Positions 55,259 to 64,000 of a stretch of 64,000 nt of DNA are shown here, one piece after another; position 1 is the stretch's first letter; each line of letters opens with the position of its first letter. Under the pieces are notes generated by a model. The model was not told the origin of the DNA, did not search any database, and was given only the letters and a program-made list of their open reading frames with translations. This DNA is from Pseudomonas fluorescens (lineage in GTDB: Bacteria; Pseudomonadota; Gammaproteobacteria; Pseudomonadales; Pseudomonadaceae): the NCBI RefSeq assembly GCF_900636825.1, contig NZ_LR134318.1, positions 310,001 to 374,000 on the forward strand. The letters are read 5' to 3'. A program made the position numbers and the translations under genes.

Positions 55259-57151
55259 TTATATACGGAAGCTGCCGACCAACTGCTTCAGCCGCGCCGC
55301 CTGCTGCTCAAGATCCGAACACGCGCGCAGCGTCGCCTGCAGGTTCTCCACCCCTTCCTGATTCAGCGTGTTGATCTCGTTGATATCCACGTTGATCGAC
55401 TCGACCACAGCGGTCTGCTCTTCGGTCGCGGTGGCTACCGACTGGTTCATCCCGTCGATTTCGCCGATACGCTGAGTCACGCTGCCCAACCGCTCGCCGG
55501 CCTGGTTGGCGATGCCGACGCTGCTTTCGCTCTCGCGCTGGCTCTCGGTCATGATGTTGACCGCTTGGCGCGCGCCGACCTGCAGCTCTTCGATCATCTT
55601 CTGCACCTGCTGCGCCGAATCCTGGGTGCGGTGCGCCAGATTGCGTACTTCGTCAGCGACCACGGCGAAACCGCGCCCGGCTTCACCGGCACGCGCCGCT
55701 TCGATCGCCGCATTGAGGGCGAGCAGGTTGGTCTGCTGGGAAATGCTGGTGATCACTTCAAGAATCTGCCCGATGTTCACCGTGTTGCTGTTCAGGGTTT
55801 CGATGTTGCCGCAGGAATCGCTGATCTTTGCCGACAGTTGTTGCATGGCCTGAATGGTTTTATCCACAACCTGCTGGCCGTCAACCGCGAGGCCGCGCGC
55901 ATCGCTGGAATGCTGCGAGGCGAGGGCGGCGTTCTGGGCGATTTCCTGCGCTGCGGCGCCGAGCTGATTGATCGCGGCGGCAACGCTGTTGGTGCGGCTG
56001 GCCTGCTGATCGGAGTTGTACATCGACGAGTTCGAAGCGGCGACGACGCGCAGGGCGACCTCGTTGACTTGGCCAGTGGCCGAAGACACTTCGCGGATCG
56101 AGGTGTGAATGCGTTCGACGAAACGGTTGAACGAAGTGCCCAGCGCGCCGAACTCATCGTTACCGTGAATCACCAAGCGTTTGGTCAGGTCGCCTTCGCC
56201 TTCAGCGATGTCGTGCATCGCACGGCCCATGGTCAGCAGCGGTTGCATCAGCACGCGAATCAACATGCCGAGCAGGCCGAGGATGATCAGCACGGCGATG
56301 ACCATGGCGATCAGCGCCGAGGTGCGGAACTCGCTGAGCATGGCGAACGCGGTGTCTTTGTCGAGCACCAGCGCGACGTACCAGTCGGCCGACGGCACAC
56401 CGTTGACGCGGGTGAAGGAGATCAACTGGGTCTTGCCGTCGAACTCGACCTCTTTCAGGCCCGGGCTGACTTGCGGTGCGCCGTTCGGATAAGCCTCGGC
56501 GAGGCTTTTGAGCACCAGTTTGCTGTCCGGGTGGATGAGGATCTTGCCTTCGGCACTGACGATGAATGCGTGTCCGTGGCCACCGAAATTCAGCGAGTTG
56601 ATGATCGCGCTGACGCTGGTCAGATCGATGTCGGCACCGGCCACGCCGAGCATTTGACCCTGACGCTGCACTGGCGTGGCAACGGTTATCACCAGTTTGC
56701 CCGACGAAGCGGCGATGTACGGTTCGGTGACGATGGTCTGTTGCGCACTGTTCGCCGCTTTGTACCAGCCACGCGCGCGAGGATCATAGTCCGGCGCGCG
56801 ATTACCGGCCGGCACCGAGAACATCACGCCGTCAGCACCGCCGAAGTAGCTGAGCTGGAAATTTCCTGTGTACGCCGGCAGGTCGATGATGCGCTTGAGG
56901 CTGGCCGGTGCATTGCCGTCGACGGCGACCTGTTGGGACAGCGATTGCAGCAACTGAATGCGGCTTTCCAGCCAGGTCTGGATGTTGCTGGTGGTCAGAC
57001 TCCCCAGCTCCTGCATCGTCGCTTCGGTGCTGCTGGTCAGCGCCTGGCGTTGACGATAATCGTTGAACAAAATGAAACAGGCGAACGCAACGGCCACCAC
57101 AAGGGCGGCAGCCAGCAGAATCTTGTGGCTGAATTTCATGTTTCTGGTCAT
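55259..57151 (-). CDS. Methyl-accepting chemotaxis protein with dCache domain
   Basis: A 630-residue receptor from ATG 57151; ATG 57139 (MKFSHKILL) is an alternative and neither has a strong ribosome site. First membrane segment [20 protein letters not shown]; periplasmic dCache_1-like sensor (about residues 35-280, with [35 protein letters not shown]); second segment [24 protein letters not shown]; signalling domain with the hairpin [26 protein letters not shown]. dCache receptors of Pseudomonas often bind amino acids; the ligand here is unknown. Confidence 0.94.
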   Translation of the reverse strand: MTRNMKFSHKILLAAALVVAVAFACFILFNDYRQRQALTSSTEATMQELGSLTTSNIQTWLESRIQLLQSLSQQVAVDGNAPASLKRIIDLPAYTGNFQLSYFGGADGVMFSVPAGNRAPDYDPRARGWYKAANSAQQTIVTEPYIAASSGKLVITVATPVQRQGQMLGVAGADIDLTSVSAIINSLNFGGHGHAFIVSAEGKILIHPDSKLVLKSLAEAYPNGAPQVSPGLKEVEFDGKTQLISFTRVNGVPSADWYVALVLDKDTAFAMLSEFRTSALIAMVIAVLIILGLLGMLIRVLMQPLLTMGRAMHDIAEGEGDLTKRLVIHGNDEFGALGTSFNRFVERIHTSIREVSSATGQVNEVALRVVAASNSSMYNSDQQASRTNSVAAAINQLGAAAQEIAQNAALASQHSSDARGLAVDGQQVVDKTIQAMQQLSAKISDSCGNIETLNSNTVNIGQILEVITSISQQTNLLALNAAIEAARAGEAGRGFAVVADEVRNLAHRTQDSAQQVQKMIEELQVGARQAVNIMTESQRESESSVGIANQAGERLGSVTQRIGEIDGMNQSVATATEEQTAVVESINVDINEINTLNQEGVENLQATLRACSDLEQQAARLKQLVGSFRI

Positions 57152-57433
57152 CGAGTGAACTACCGCGAAGGGGCTGGTCAAGAAAGGGCGGCAATTTGCC
57201 ATATTCGGCAGCGTTGCGCTGCTCTTTATTTCGACCGCGCCGCGCCAAAGATTAGGCGCTTGAGCCGAAAGTCGACGAAATGCGCAACAGCTTCCGAAAG
57301 TTTTTGATTTGCCGGCAAAAGCCGGACGAGCGGAGTAACAAATATCCGCGCAACCACGGAACCAGATGACACTTTGCTCTTCTAAGGTTCTGGTTGGCAC
57401 CATGCCATCCCCCCTCGTTCCAGGAGTTACACC

Positions 57434-57688
57434 ATGTCGCTGCGATCTCTCGCCCTTCTGACGTTTTGCGTGCTATTGGCCGCATGCAGCAAGGTCAATC
57501 AGGAAAACTACTCGAAGCTCTCGGCCGGCATGGCCAAGACCGAAGTGGAAAGCCTCCTCGGCAAGCCCACCGATTGCTCGGGCGCGCTCGGCATGTCCAG
57601 TTGCACCTGGGGCGACAAGAACAGCTTTATCAGCGTGCAGTACGCCGGTGACAAAGTGCTGATGTTTTCTGGCCAAGGCCTGAAGTAA
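57434..57688 (+). CDS. Small lipoprotein, SmpA/OmlA-like fold
   Basis: An 84-residue lipoprotein: signal peptide ending in lipobox LLAAC (Cys18), then [21 protein letters not shown] and [20 protein letters not shown]. The G-M-xx-xEVExLLGKP pattern is that of BamE/SmpA-like or DUF3862 domains. Followed 29 bases later by a lipocalin gene; both are envelope lipoproteins. Confidence 0.88.
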   Translation: MSLRSLALLTFCVLLAACSKVNQENYSKLSAGMAKTEVESLLGKPTDCSGALGMSSCTWGDKNSFISVQYAGDKVLMFSGQGLK

Positions 57689-57717
57689 ACCGGGGCTTTG
57701 CGCCCGCGGAGATAAAA

Positions 57718-58287
57718 ATGAAGCGGTTATTGCTGATCCTTTTCGCTGGCCTGGTACTGGCTGGCTGCGCCACTTCCGGCGTCGACCCGTTGGCGCCGAG
57801 AACCGTCAACAGCGTCAATCTCAAGCGTTATCAGGGCACGTGGTATGAACTGGCACGCTTGCCGATGTACTTCCAGCGCCACTGCGCCCAATCCGAAGCG
57901 CATTACAGCCTCAAGCCAGACGGCAATGTCGGCGTGCTCAACCGCTGCCTGACCCCCGAGTGGCAATGGGAAGAGGCCAAGGGCACCGCTTATCCCCAGG
58001 TGCCGGGCAAGACCGACAAGCTCTGGGTCGAATTCGATAACTGGTTCTCGCGTCTGGTGCCCGGTGTGGCGAAGGGCGAGTACTGGGTGTTGTACGTCAG
58101 CGACGATTACAAGACCGCCATCGTTGGCGATCCGAGTCGCAAGTATCTTTGGCTGCTGTCACGCACGCCCACCGTCAACGGCGTAGTGCGCGAAGAGTTG
58201 CTGAGCAAAGCGCGTCAGCAGGGTTATGACACTACGCGACTGATCTGGCGCGCGTCGGATCGGCAGATGGCCAAGACCTCTAATTGA
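57718..58287 (+). CDS. blc: Outer-membrane lipoprotein, lipocalin family
   Basis: A 189-residue lipoprotein with lipobox LAGC (Cys17) and the lipocalin GxW motif YQGTWYELARLPMYFQR, then NRCLTPEWQWEEAKGTA and VLYVSDDYKTAIVGDPSRKYLWLLSRTP. Blc-like lipocalins bind lipids in the outer membrane. Slightly longer than E. coli Blc (177). Confidence 0.9.
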   Translation: MKRLLLILFAGLVLAGCATSGVDPLAPRTVNSVNLKRYQGTWYELARLPMYFQRHCAQSEAHYSLKPDGNVGVLNRCLTPEWQWEEAKGTAYPQVPGKTDKLWVEFDNWFSRLVPGVAKGEYWVLYVSDDYKTAIVGDPSRKYLWLLSRTPTVNGVVREELLSKARQQGYDTTRLIWRASDRQMAKTSN

Positions 58288-58292
58288 CAGCT

Positions 58293-58365
58293 AAAAGATC
58301 GCAGCCTTCGGCAGCTCCTACAGAAACGCATTGCGTGTAGGAGCTACCGAAGGCTGCGATCTTTT
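58293..58365. repeat. REP doublet, AAAAGATC ends outside
   Basis: Right arm has GAGCTACCGAAGG instead of GAGCTGCC; left arm normal. Between convergent blc and hutF. Confidence 0.9.
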
Positions 58366-58373
58366 GCTTTTTT

Positions 58374-59738
58374 TTACCCTAAAAGGTCTCGCAAAACCAA
58401 GGTAAAGGCCCGAGCGCTTTCCTCTTCGCCGGCATGCCGGCCGTCGCGCACTACCCACTGACCATTGACCAGCACATCGCGCACCTGCCGATCCCCGCCA
58501 GCAAACAACCAGCGATTCAGAATTCCGTCACCCGATGCGGTCGCCAGATAGGGATCGTTGCCATCGAGCACTGTCCAGTCCGCACGCTTGCCCACTTCCA
58601 GCGCGCCAATCGGTTGCCCCAGCGCTTGTGCGCCGCCTTCCAGCGCTGCGTCATACAGTGTGCGGCCGACCATCGGCTGATCCGCGCCATACAGTCGATT
58701 GCGTCGCTGATCGCGCAGCCGCTGGCCATATTCCAGCCAACGCAATTCTTCCACGACGCTGAGCGAGACATGGCTGTCAGAGCCGATACCCATGCGCCCG
58801 CCCTGCGCGAGGAAATCCACCGCCGGGAAGATCCCGTCGCCCAGATTGGCTTCAGTGGTCAGGCATAAACCGGCAATGGCGCGACTCTTGGCCATCAGCG
58901 TGACTTCTTCTGTGTTGGCGTGGGTGGCGTGAACCAGGCACCAGCGCTGATCGACCTCGGCATTTTCGTATAGCCATTGCAGCGGACGACGGCCGCTCCA
59001 GCTCAGGCAGTCATCGACTTCTTTTTGCTGCTCGGCAATGTGGATGTGCACCGGGCAGCGCTTGTCGCTGGCGGCCAATACTTCGCTGATCTGTTGCGGC
59101 GTCACCGCACGCAGCGAATGGAAACACAGCCCCAGCGATTGCGCTTCTTGCTGCGCCAACAACGGCTGCAACCGCGCTTGCAGATTCAGGTAATTTTCGG
59201 TGCTGTTGATAAATCGACGCTGGCCGTCGTTCGGCGTCTGACCGCCAAAACCGGAATGGCTGTAGAGCACCGGCAGCAAGGTCAGACCAATGCCGCTTTC
59301 ACTTGCCGCCTGGCTGATACGCAGGGCCAATTCGGCCGGATCCGCATAAGGCTGGCCATTACTGTCATGGTGCACGTAGTGAAACTCGGCCACCGACGTG
59401 TACCCAGCCTTGAGCATTTCGATGTAGAGCTGGCGGGCGATGATGCCGAGCTGATCCGGACTGATTTTCCCGACGAGCCGATACATCAGATCGCGCCAGG
59501 TCCAGAAACTGTCGTTGGGGTTGCCGGCGACTTCCGCCAGTCCGGCCATTGCCCGCTGAAACGCGTGAGAATGCAGATTAGGCATCCCCGGCAGCAGCGG
59601 ACCGCTCAGCCGTTCGGCGCCGTCTGCGTTGGCATCGGCCTGAATATGAGTCAGCAGACCTTCGGCGCTGACTTCCAGACGTACATTGTTGGCCCATCCG
59701 TCAGGCAGCAGTGCGCGTTCGGCAAAGAAGGCGGACAT
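58374..59738 (-). CDS. hutF: Formimidoylglutamate deiminase
   Basis: A 454-residue amidohydrolase: metal-binding HxH in GMPNLHSHAFQRAM, VHIHIAEQQKEV, LVHATHANTEE and GSDSHVSLSVVEELRWLEY. It turns N-formimino-glutamate into N-formyl-glutamate and ammonia in the five-step histidine pathway. ATG 59738 is preferred over 59753. It diverges from hutC with a HutC-type operator between them. Confidence 0.95.
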   Translation of the reverse strand: MSAFFAERALLPDGWANNVRLEVSAEGLLTHIQADANADGAERLSGPLLPGMPNLHSHAFQRAMAGLAEVAGNPNDSFWTWRDLMYRLVGKISPDQLGIIARQLYIEMLKAGYTSVAEFHYVHHDSNGQPYADPAELALRISQAASESGIGLTLLPVLYSHSGFGGQTPNDGQRRFINSTENYLNLQARLQPLLAQQEAQSLGLCFHSLRAVTPQQISEVLAASDKRCPVHIHIAEQQKEVDDCLSWSGRRPLQWLYENAEVDQRWCLVHATHANTEEVTLMAKSRAIAGLCLTTEANLGDGIFPAVDFLAQGGRMGIGSDSHVSLSVVEELRWLEYGQRLRDQRRNRLYGADQPMVGRTLYDAALEGGAQALGQPIGALEVGKRADWTVLDGNDPYLATASGDGILNRWLFAGGDRQVRDVLVNGQWVVRDGRHAGEEESARAFTLVLRDLLG

Positions 59739-59764
59739 CGTTCGGCACCCCATCGTGTGTTATT

Positions 59765-59774
59765 TGTATATACA
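59765..59774. promoter_or_regulatory. HutC operator between hutF and hutC
   Basis: The palindrome TGTATATACA, within TTTGTATATACATATATAG, is close to the TGTATGTACA before hutU. It lies 27 bases upstream of hutF and 72 bases upstream of hutC, so one site could control both directions. Confidence 0.75.
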
Positions 59775-59845
59775 TATATAGACGTTTGCCTGCCCGGTAA
59801 ACTCCGGCAAGCTAGTCACTTTCATCCAATGAACAGGGATCAACC

Positions 59846-60595
59846 GTGCCGACTCCGCCTCCAGTCTCTCCGTTGGCCGCGAACATGGGCGACAGTCCGG
59901 CGCCCTTGTACGCCCGCGTCAAACAGATGATCACCCAGCAGATCGACAGCGGAAACTGGCCGCCGCATTACCGCGTGCCGTCCGAGAGCGAGCTGGTCAA
60001 TCAGCTCGGTTTCAGCCGCATGACCATCAACCGCGCCCTGCGTGAGATGACCGCCGACGGCCTGTTGGTGCGCATGCAAGGCGTCGGCACCTTTGTCGCC
60101 GAACCAAAGAGCCAGTCCGCGCTGTTCGAAGTGCACAACATCGCTGACGAAATTGCCTCGCGCGGCCATCGCCACACCTGCCAGGTCATCACCCTTGAGG
60201 AAGAGGCCGCCGGTTCCGAGCGCGCGCTGGCGCTGGACATGCGCGAAGGCCAGAAGGTATTTCACTCGCTGATCGTGCACTACGAAAACGACATTCCTGT
60301 GCAAATCGAAGACCGTTTCGTCAACGCGCTCGTCGCCCCCGAATACCTCAAGCAGGATTTCACCCTGCAAACGCCCTACGCCTATCTCAATCAGGTCGCG
60401 CCGCTGACCGAAGGCGAGCACGTGGTCGAAGCGATTCTTGCCGAGCCGTCCGAATGCAAACTACTGCAGATCGAAAAGGGCGAACCGTGTTTGCTGATCC
60501 GCCGCCGCACGTGGTCGGGGCGTCAGCCGGTGACGGCAGCTCGTTTGATTCACCCGGGTTCGCGTCATCGTCTGGAAGGGCGCTTTCATAAATGA
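59846..60595 (+). CDS. hutC: Histidine utilization repressor HutC
   Basis: A 249-residue GntR-family repressor. N-terminal winged HTH (APLYARVKQMITQQIDSGNWPPHYRVPSESELVNQLGFSRMTINRAL), C-terminal UTRA effector domain (PVQIEDRFVNALVAPEYLKQDF, VVEAILAEPSECKLLQIEKGEPCLLIRRRTW). Urocanate is the known inducer of HutC. GTG start with AGGGA upstream. It overlaps hutD by four bases. Confidence 0.96.
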   Translation: MPTPPPVSPLAANMGDSPAPLYARVKQMITQQIDSGNWPPHYRVPSESELVNQLGFSRMTINRALREMTADGLLVRMQGVGTFVAEPKSQSALFEVHNIADEIASRGHRHTCQVITLEEEAAGSERALALDMREGQKVFHSLIVHYENDIPVQIEDRFVNALVAPEYLKQDFTLQTPYAYLNQVAPLTEGEHVVEAILAEPSECKLLQIEKGEPCLLIRRRTWSGRQPVTAARLIHPGSRHRLEGRFHK

Positions 60596-61164
60596 AATAT
60601 GAGTTGAAGGTTCTACGCGCTGAGGGCTACCCGCGCATGCCGTGGAAAAACGGCGGCGGCAGCACCGAGGAAATCACTCGTGATGCGGGCGCAGGTCTGG
60701 ACGGTTTCGGCTGGCGCCTGTCGATTGCCGACATCGCTGAATCGGGTGGTTTCTCGACATTCGCCGGTTACCAGCGAGTCATCACTGTATTGCAGGGTGA
60801 CGGCATGACTCTGTGCGTCGACGGTGACGATACCCGCCCATTGTTACCCTTGGACCCGTTTGCTTTCAGCGGCGAAAGTCAGGTGTCCTGCACCTTGCTC
60901 GGCGGTGCGATTCGCGATTTCAATCTGATCTATGCGCCGCAGCGCTACAGTGCGCGATTGCAGTGGCTGGATGGCGAGCAAAGATTTTTCAGCTCGGCGG
61001 GGACGCTGCTGGTTTTCAGCATCAGCGATTTGCTGGAAGTGCAGGTCGGTGACAGCGTTGCGCAACTAGGGCGACATGATTGTCTGCAACTGGACGGTAA
61101 TTCGGGGCTTATCGAAGTCTGCGTTGATGCTGGTTGTTGTGTGATTGAACTGACTGCGCGCTGA
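60592..61164 (+). CDS. hutD: HutD family cupin
   Basis: A 190-residue cupin-fold protein: YPRMPWKNGGGSTEEITRDAG and WRLSIADIAESGGFSTFAGYQRVITVLQGDGM are HutD marks. In P. fluorescens HutD is reported to limit hut expression, possibly by binding a pathway molecule. Coupled to hutC by ATGA. Confidence 0.94.
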   Translation: MKYELKVLRAEGYPRMPWKNGGGSTEEITRDAGAGLDGFGWRLSIADIAESGGFSTFAGYQRVITVLQGDGMTLCVDGDDTRPLLPLDPFAFSGESQVSCTLLGGAIRDFNLIYAPQRYSARLQWLDGEQRFFSSAGTLLVFSISDLLEVQVGDSVAQLGRHDCLQLDGNSGLIEVCVDAGCCVIELTAR

Positions 61165-61176
61165 TTCAAGAACTCT

Positions 61177-61255
61177 AAAAAGATCGCAGCCTTCGGCAGC
61201 TCCTACACGGGACGTACATCAGCCCTGTAGGAGCTGCCGAAGGCTGCGATCTTTT
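61177..61255. repeat. REP doublet, AAAAGATC ends outside
   Basis: Both arms of the CCGAAGG subtype. It separates the hutCD transcript from the hutU control region. Confidence 0.92.
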
Positions 61256-61447
61256 GCTTTTACGATGTTTCCAACCCACGCACCAACTTGTTACCGAACG
61301 CCCCAGCGTGGCGCAAAACCACGCTCACTTGGCCCAGCCGGATCTCCTCAGAATCTCCTCCCGGAAAATTTCATCCCCGCCAGAACCCTCGATTCAGGCG
61401 CTCTCCAGCCTTGCCCGTGATTTTTCCTGAACGCCACTCCAGCAAGT

Positions 61448-61463
61448 TGGCCGCTTGATTGCA
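61448..61463 (+). promoter_or_regulatory. Sigma-54 promoter of hutU
   Basis: TGGCCGCTTGATTGCA has GG and GC 12 bases apart and a perfect TTGCA -12 box; the -24 box is TGGCCG. Known hutU promoters in P. fluorescens depend on sigma-54. A TGTTAC word, a reported CbrB half-site, is found at 61289 about 160 bases upstream. Confidence 0.72.
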
Positions 61464-61467
61464 TATG

Positions 61468-61481
61468 CTTGTATGTACAAG
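61468..61481. promoter_or_regulatory. HutC operator at hutU
   Basis: CTTGTATGTACAAG, a perfect 14-base palindrome apart from the centre, 5 bases downstream of the -12 box. A repressor here would cover the transcription start. Confidence 0.85.
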
Positions 61482-61612
61482 TAAAGACGTATGCGTATGA
61501 GTCGTTCGAGACTCTCGGCAGCGTCCACTGATTCGCTTGTCGCGCAGCGAAGCGCGCAGGCTGCTGCCCACTGCCAGGGTTGGTTTGAATTGATCGCTGA
61601 GGAGTCTTTTTC

Positions 61613-63301
61613 GTGACTGACAATACCCAGAACAGCAACAAGTTTCGTGACGTGCAGATTCGCGCCGCACGCGGTAACACGCTGACCGCCAAGAGTTGGC
61701 TGACCGAAGCGCCGCTGCGCATGTTGATGAACAACCTCGACCCTGAAGTCGCCGAAAACCCGAAAGAGCTGGTGGTCTACGGTGGTATCGGTCGCGCGGC
61801 GCGGAACTGGGAGTGCTACGACAAGATCGTCGAGAGTCTGACCAACTTGAATGACGACGAAACCCTGCTGGTGCAATCGGGCAAGCCGGTCGGCGTGTTC
61901 AAAACCCACGCCAACGCACCGCGCGTGCTGATCGCCAACTCCAACCTCGTGCCCCATTGGGCGAGCTGGGAACACTTCAACGAACTCGACGCTAAAGGCC
62001 TGGCCATGTACGGCCAGATGACCGCCGGCAGCTGGATCTACATCGGCAGTCAGGGCATCGTTCAAGGCACCTACGAAACCTTTGTCGAAGCCGGTCGCCA
62101 GCATTACAACGCTGATCTCAAAGGTCGCTGGGTGTTGACCGCTGGCCTCGGTGGCATGGGCGGCGCGCAACCGCTGGCCGCCACCCTGGCCGGCGCCTGT
62201 TCGCTGAACATTGAATGCCAACAAGTCAGCATCGATTTCCGCCTGAAAAGCCGTTACGTCGATGAGCAGGCCAAAGACCTCGACGACGCCTTGGCGCGCA
62301 TCGACAAATACACCAAGGAAGGCAAGGCAATCTCTATCGCGCTGCTCGGCAACGCAGCCGAAATCCTGCCGGAACTGGTCAAGCGCGGCGTGCGCCCGGA
62401 CATGGTCACCGACCAGACCAGCGCCCATGACCCGCTCAACGGTTACCTGCCAGCCGGCTGGAGCTGGGACGAATACCGCGCCCGCGCCAAGACCGAACCG
62501 GCCGCCGTGATCAAAGCCGCCAAGCAGTCGATGGCCGTGCACGTCAAAGCCATGCTGGAGTTCCAGAAGCAAGGCATCCCGACCTTCGACTATGGCAACA
62601 ACATCCGTCAGATGGCTCAGGAAGAAGGTGTCGAAAACGCCTTCGATTTCCCAGGCTTCGTACCGGCCTACATCCGTCCGCTGTTCTGTCGTGGCATCGG
62701 CCCGTTCCGCTGGGCGGCGCTGTCGGGTGATCCGCAGGACATCTACAAAACCGACGCCAAGGTCAAAGAACTGATCCCCGACGACGCGCACCTGCACAAC
62801 TGGCTGGACATGGCCCGCGAACGCATCAGCTTTCAGGGGCTGCCGGCGCGGATCTGCTGGGTTGGTCTGGGCCAGCGCGCCAAGCTCGGTCTGGCCTTCA
62901 ACGAGATGGTGCGAAGCGGTGAGCTGTCGGCGCCAGTGGTAATCGGTCGCGATCACCTCGACTCCGGCTCGGTGGCAAGCCCCAACCGCGAAACCGAATC
63001 GATGCAGGATGGTTCCGACGCCGTCTCCGATTGGCCATTGCTCAATGCATTGCTGAACACCGCGAGCGGCGCGACCTGGGTGTCGCTGCACCACGGCGGC
63101 GGCGTTGGCATGGGGTTCTCGCAGCATTCGGGGATGGTGATCGTCTGCGACGGCACCGATGAGGCCGCCGAACGCATTGCCCGCGTGCTCCACAACGACC
63201 CGGCGACCGGCGTCATGCGCCATGCCGACGCCGGTTACCAAATCGCGATCGATTGCGCGAAAGAGCAGGGGCTGAACCTGCCGATGATCACCGGCAAATA
63301 A
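61613..63301 (+). CDS. hutU: Urocanate hydratase
   Basis: A 562-residue enzyme with GTG start and GAGGAG upstream. It matches urocanases throughout: [46 protein letters not shown] (NAD+ site), [32 protein letters not shown] (active Cys region) and [17 protein letters not shown]. It turns urocanate into imidazolone propionate. Confidence 0.98.
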   Translation: MTDNTQNSNKFRDVQIRAARGNTLTAKSWLTEAPLRMLMNNLDPEVAENPKELVVYGGIGRAARNWECYDKIVESLTNLNDDETLLVQSGKPVGVFKTHANAPRVLIANSNLVPHWASWEHFNELDAKGLAMYGQMTAGSWIYIGSQGIVQGTYETFVEAGRQHYNADLKGRWVLTAGLGGMGGAQPLAATLAGACSLNIECQQVSIDFRLKSRYVDEQAKDLDDALARIDKYTKEGKAISIALLGNAAEILPELVKRGVRPDMVTDQTSAHDPLNGYLPAGWSWDEYRARAKTEPAAVIKAAKQSMAVHVKAMLEFQKQGIPTFDYGNNIRQMAQEEGVENAFDFPGFVPAYIRPLFCRGIGPFRWAALSGDPQDIYKTDAKVKELIPDDAHLHNWLDMARERISFQGLPARICWVGLGQRAKLGLAFNEMVRSGELSAPVVIGRDHLDSGSVASPNRETESMQDGSDAVSDWPLLNALLNTASGATWVSLHHGGGVGMGFSQHSGMVIVCDGTDEAAERIARVLHNDPATGVMRHADAGYQIAIDCAKEQGLNLPMITGK

Positions 63302-63313
63302 ACGCATGACCCC

Positions 63314-63393
63314 TGTAGGAGCTGCCGCAGGCTGCGATCTTGTGATTGTAGGTTTTCAAGATCAAAAGATCGCAGCCTGCGGCAGCTCCTACA
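63314..63393. repeat. REP doublet, GTAGGAG ends outside, CCGCAGG subtype
   Basis: TGTAGGAGCTGCCGCAGGC..., long spacer, ...GCCTGCGGCAGCTCCTACA. It lies between hutU and the permease, which face the same direction. Confidence 0.9.
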
Positions 63394-63423
63394 AAGAATC
63401 CAACAATCCACAGAGGTTGAATC

Positions 63424-64000
63424 ATGGCGGTTAACAACGAGCGTGCAGGCAGTACACCGTTGATCGAAAGACGTTCGATCGACTACATCCCGGAAGCGGA
63501 AAGACACGGTCGTCTGTTCAGCCAGTTCACCCTGTGGATGGGCGCCAATCTGCAGATCACCGCAATCGTGACCGGGGCCTTGGCCGTGGTGCTCGGGGGC
63601 GATGTGTTCTGGTCGTTGATCGGTCTGTTGATCGGCCAATTGCTCGGCGGCGGGGTGATGGCGCTGCATGCCGCGCAAGGGCCGAAGCTGGGCCTGCCAC
63701 AGATGATTTCCAGTCGCGTGCAATTCGGCGTCTACGGCGCGGCCATTCCGATCGTGCTGGTGTGCCTGATGTACCTCGGCTTCACCGCCACCGGTACGGT
63801 GCTGTCCGGGCAGGCGCTGGGTCAGTTGTTCAATGTCAGCGACAGTGTCGGCATCCTGATTTTCGCCAGTGTCATCGTGCTGGTCACAGTGCTGGGTTAT
63901 CGGGTGATCCACTGGATCGGCCGCGTCGCCAGCATCATCGGCGTGTTCGCTTTTGTGTTCCTGTTCTGGCGCCTGATGAGCCAGACCGACGTCGGCGCAC
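63424..64000 (+). CDS. CodB/purine-cytosine permease family transporter (cut by window end)
   Basis: 192 residues are visible; the frame stays open to the last base. It begins MAVNNERAGSTPLIERRSID with AGAGGT upstream; FTLWMGANLQITAIVTGAL, FWSLIGLLIGQLLGGGVMALHAAQGPKLGLPQM and SRVQFGVYGAAIP mark the NCS1 purine-cytosine permease family. Its place after hutU fits the CodB-like urocanate transporter described in the P. fluorescens hut locus, so urocanate is the probable substrate; this is inference from context. Confidence 0.85.
   Translation, partial: MAVNNERAGSTPLIERRSIDYIPEAERHGRLFSQFTLWMGANLQITAIVTGALAVVLGGDVFWSLIGLLIGQLLGGGVMALHAAQGPKLGLPQMISSRVQFGVYGAAIPIVLVCLMYLGFTATGTVLSGQALGQLFNVSDSVGILIFASVIVLVTVLGYRVIHWIGRVASIIGVFAFVFLFWRLMSQTDVGA

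Overview
The window is chromosomal DNA of a fluorescent Pseudomonas (P. fluorescens group). The basis is GC-rich coding, the order hisB-hisH-DUF2164-hisA-hisF, gpmI/yibN-grxC-secB, glnA next to ntrB-ntrC, the hutF/hutC-hutD-hutU locus, and many copies of a Pseudomonas-type REP doublet (core GTAGGAGCTGCC...GGCTGCGATC). Most of it is conserved housekeeping DNA. There is no rRNA, CRISPR array, insertion sequence or replication origin.

Layout. 1-2.8 kb: a 2OG-Fe dioxygenase cut by the window edge, a GNAT acetyltransferase, an AzlC/AzlD amino-acid exporter and a convergent LysR regulator; the first four overlap like one operon. 3.2-6.1 kb: an accessory patch ending at tRNA-Thr, with a frame-broken toxin-like nuclease domain, an Xre/RES toxin-antitoxin pair, a HicB antitoxin without HicA, and a truncated HTH antitoxin. 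6.1-12 kb: FkbM methyltransferase, a second methyltransferase, and a histidine/basic amino-acid ABC transporter (hisP-J-Q-M). 12-17.2 kb: gabP-type permease, two tandem paralogous small proteins, a hydrolase, a YhcG-type nuclease and tRNA-Phe. 17.3-20.8 kb: asmA-mutY-yggX. 21.3-27.3 kb: an OFA-type MFS transporter, the his genes and a periplasmic binding protein. 27.4-34 kb: yibQ-ctpA-envC-gpmI facing yibN-grxC-secB. 34-41 kb: trmL, a tandem-repeat patch, ntrBC, two DUF4124 proteins and glnA. 41-48 kb: thiI, typA, a YkgJ protein and glgP. 48-58 kb: a DUF2339/DUF3999 membrane pair, fbp, DUF924, a chemoreceptor and two lipoproteins. 58-64 kb: hutF diverging from hutC-hutD, then hutU and a CodB-like permease cut by the window end.

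Gene cooperation. hisB/H/A/F carry out central steps of histidine synthesis, while hisPJQM imports and hut degrades histidine. The hut block shows HutC-type operators (TGTATATACA, TGTATGTACA) in both control regions and a sigma-54 type -24/-12 element just upstream of one of them at hutU. glnA has its own sigma-54 type element, and ntrB has NtrC-like half-sites upstream.

The most interesting parts are the dioxygenase-acetyltransferase-exporter operon at the left edge (possibly amino-acid hydroxylation and export), the toxin-antitoxin patch against tRNA-Thr, a three-copy repeat of about 77 bp with hairpin units at 35.1 kb, heptad-like repeats flanking and entering hisA, and REP doublets present in two opposite topologies with mixed arms. 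All assignments come from reading the sequence; no database search was run.
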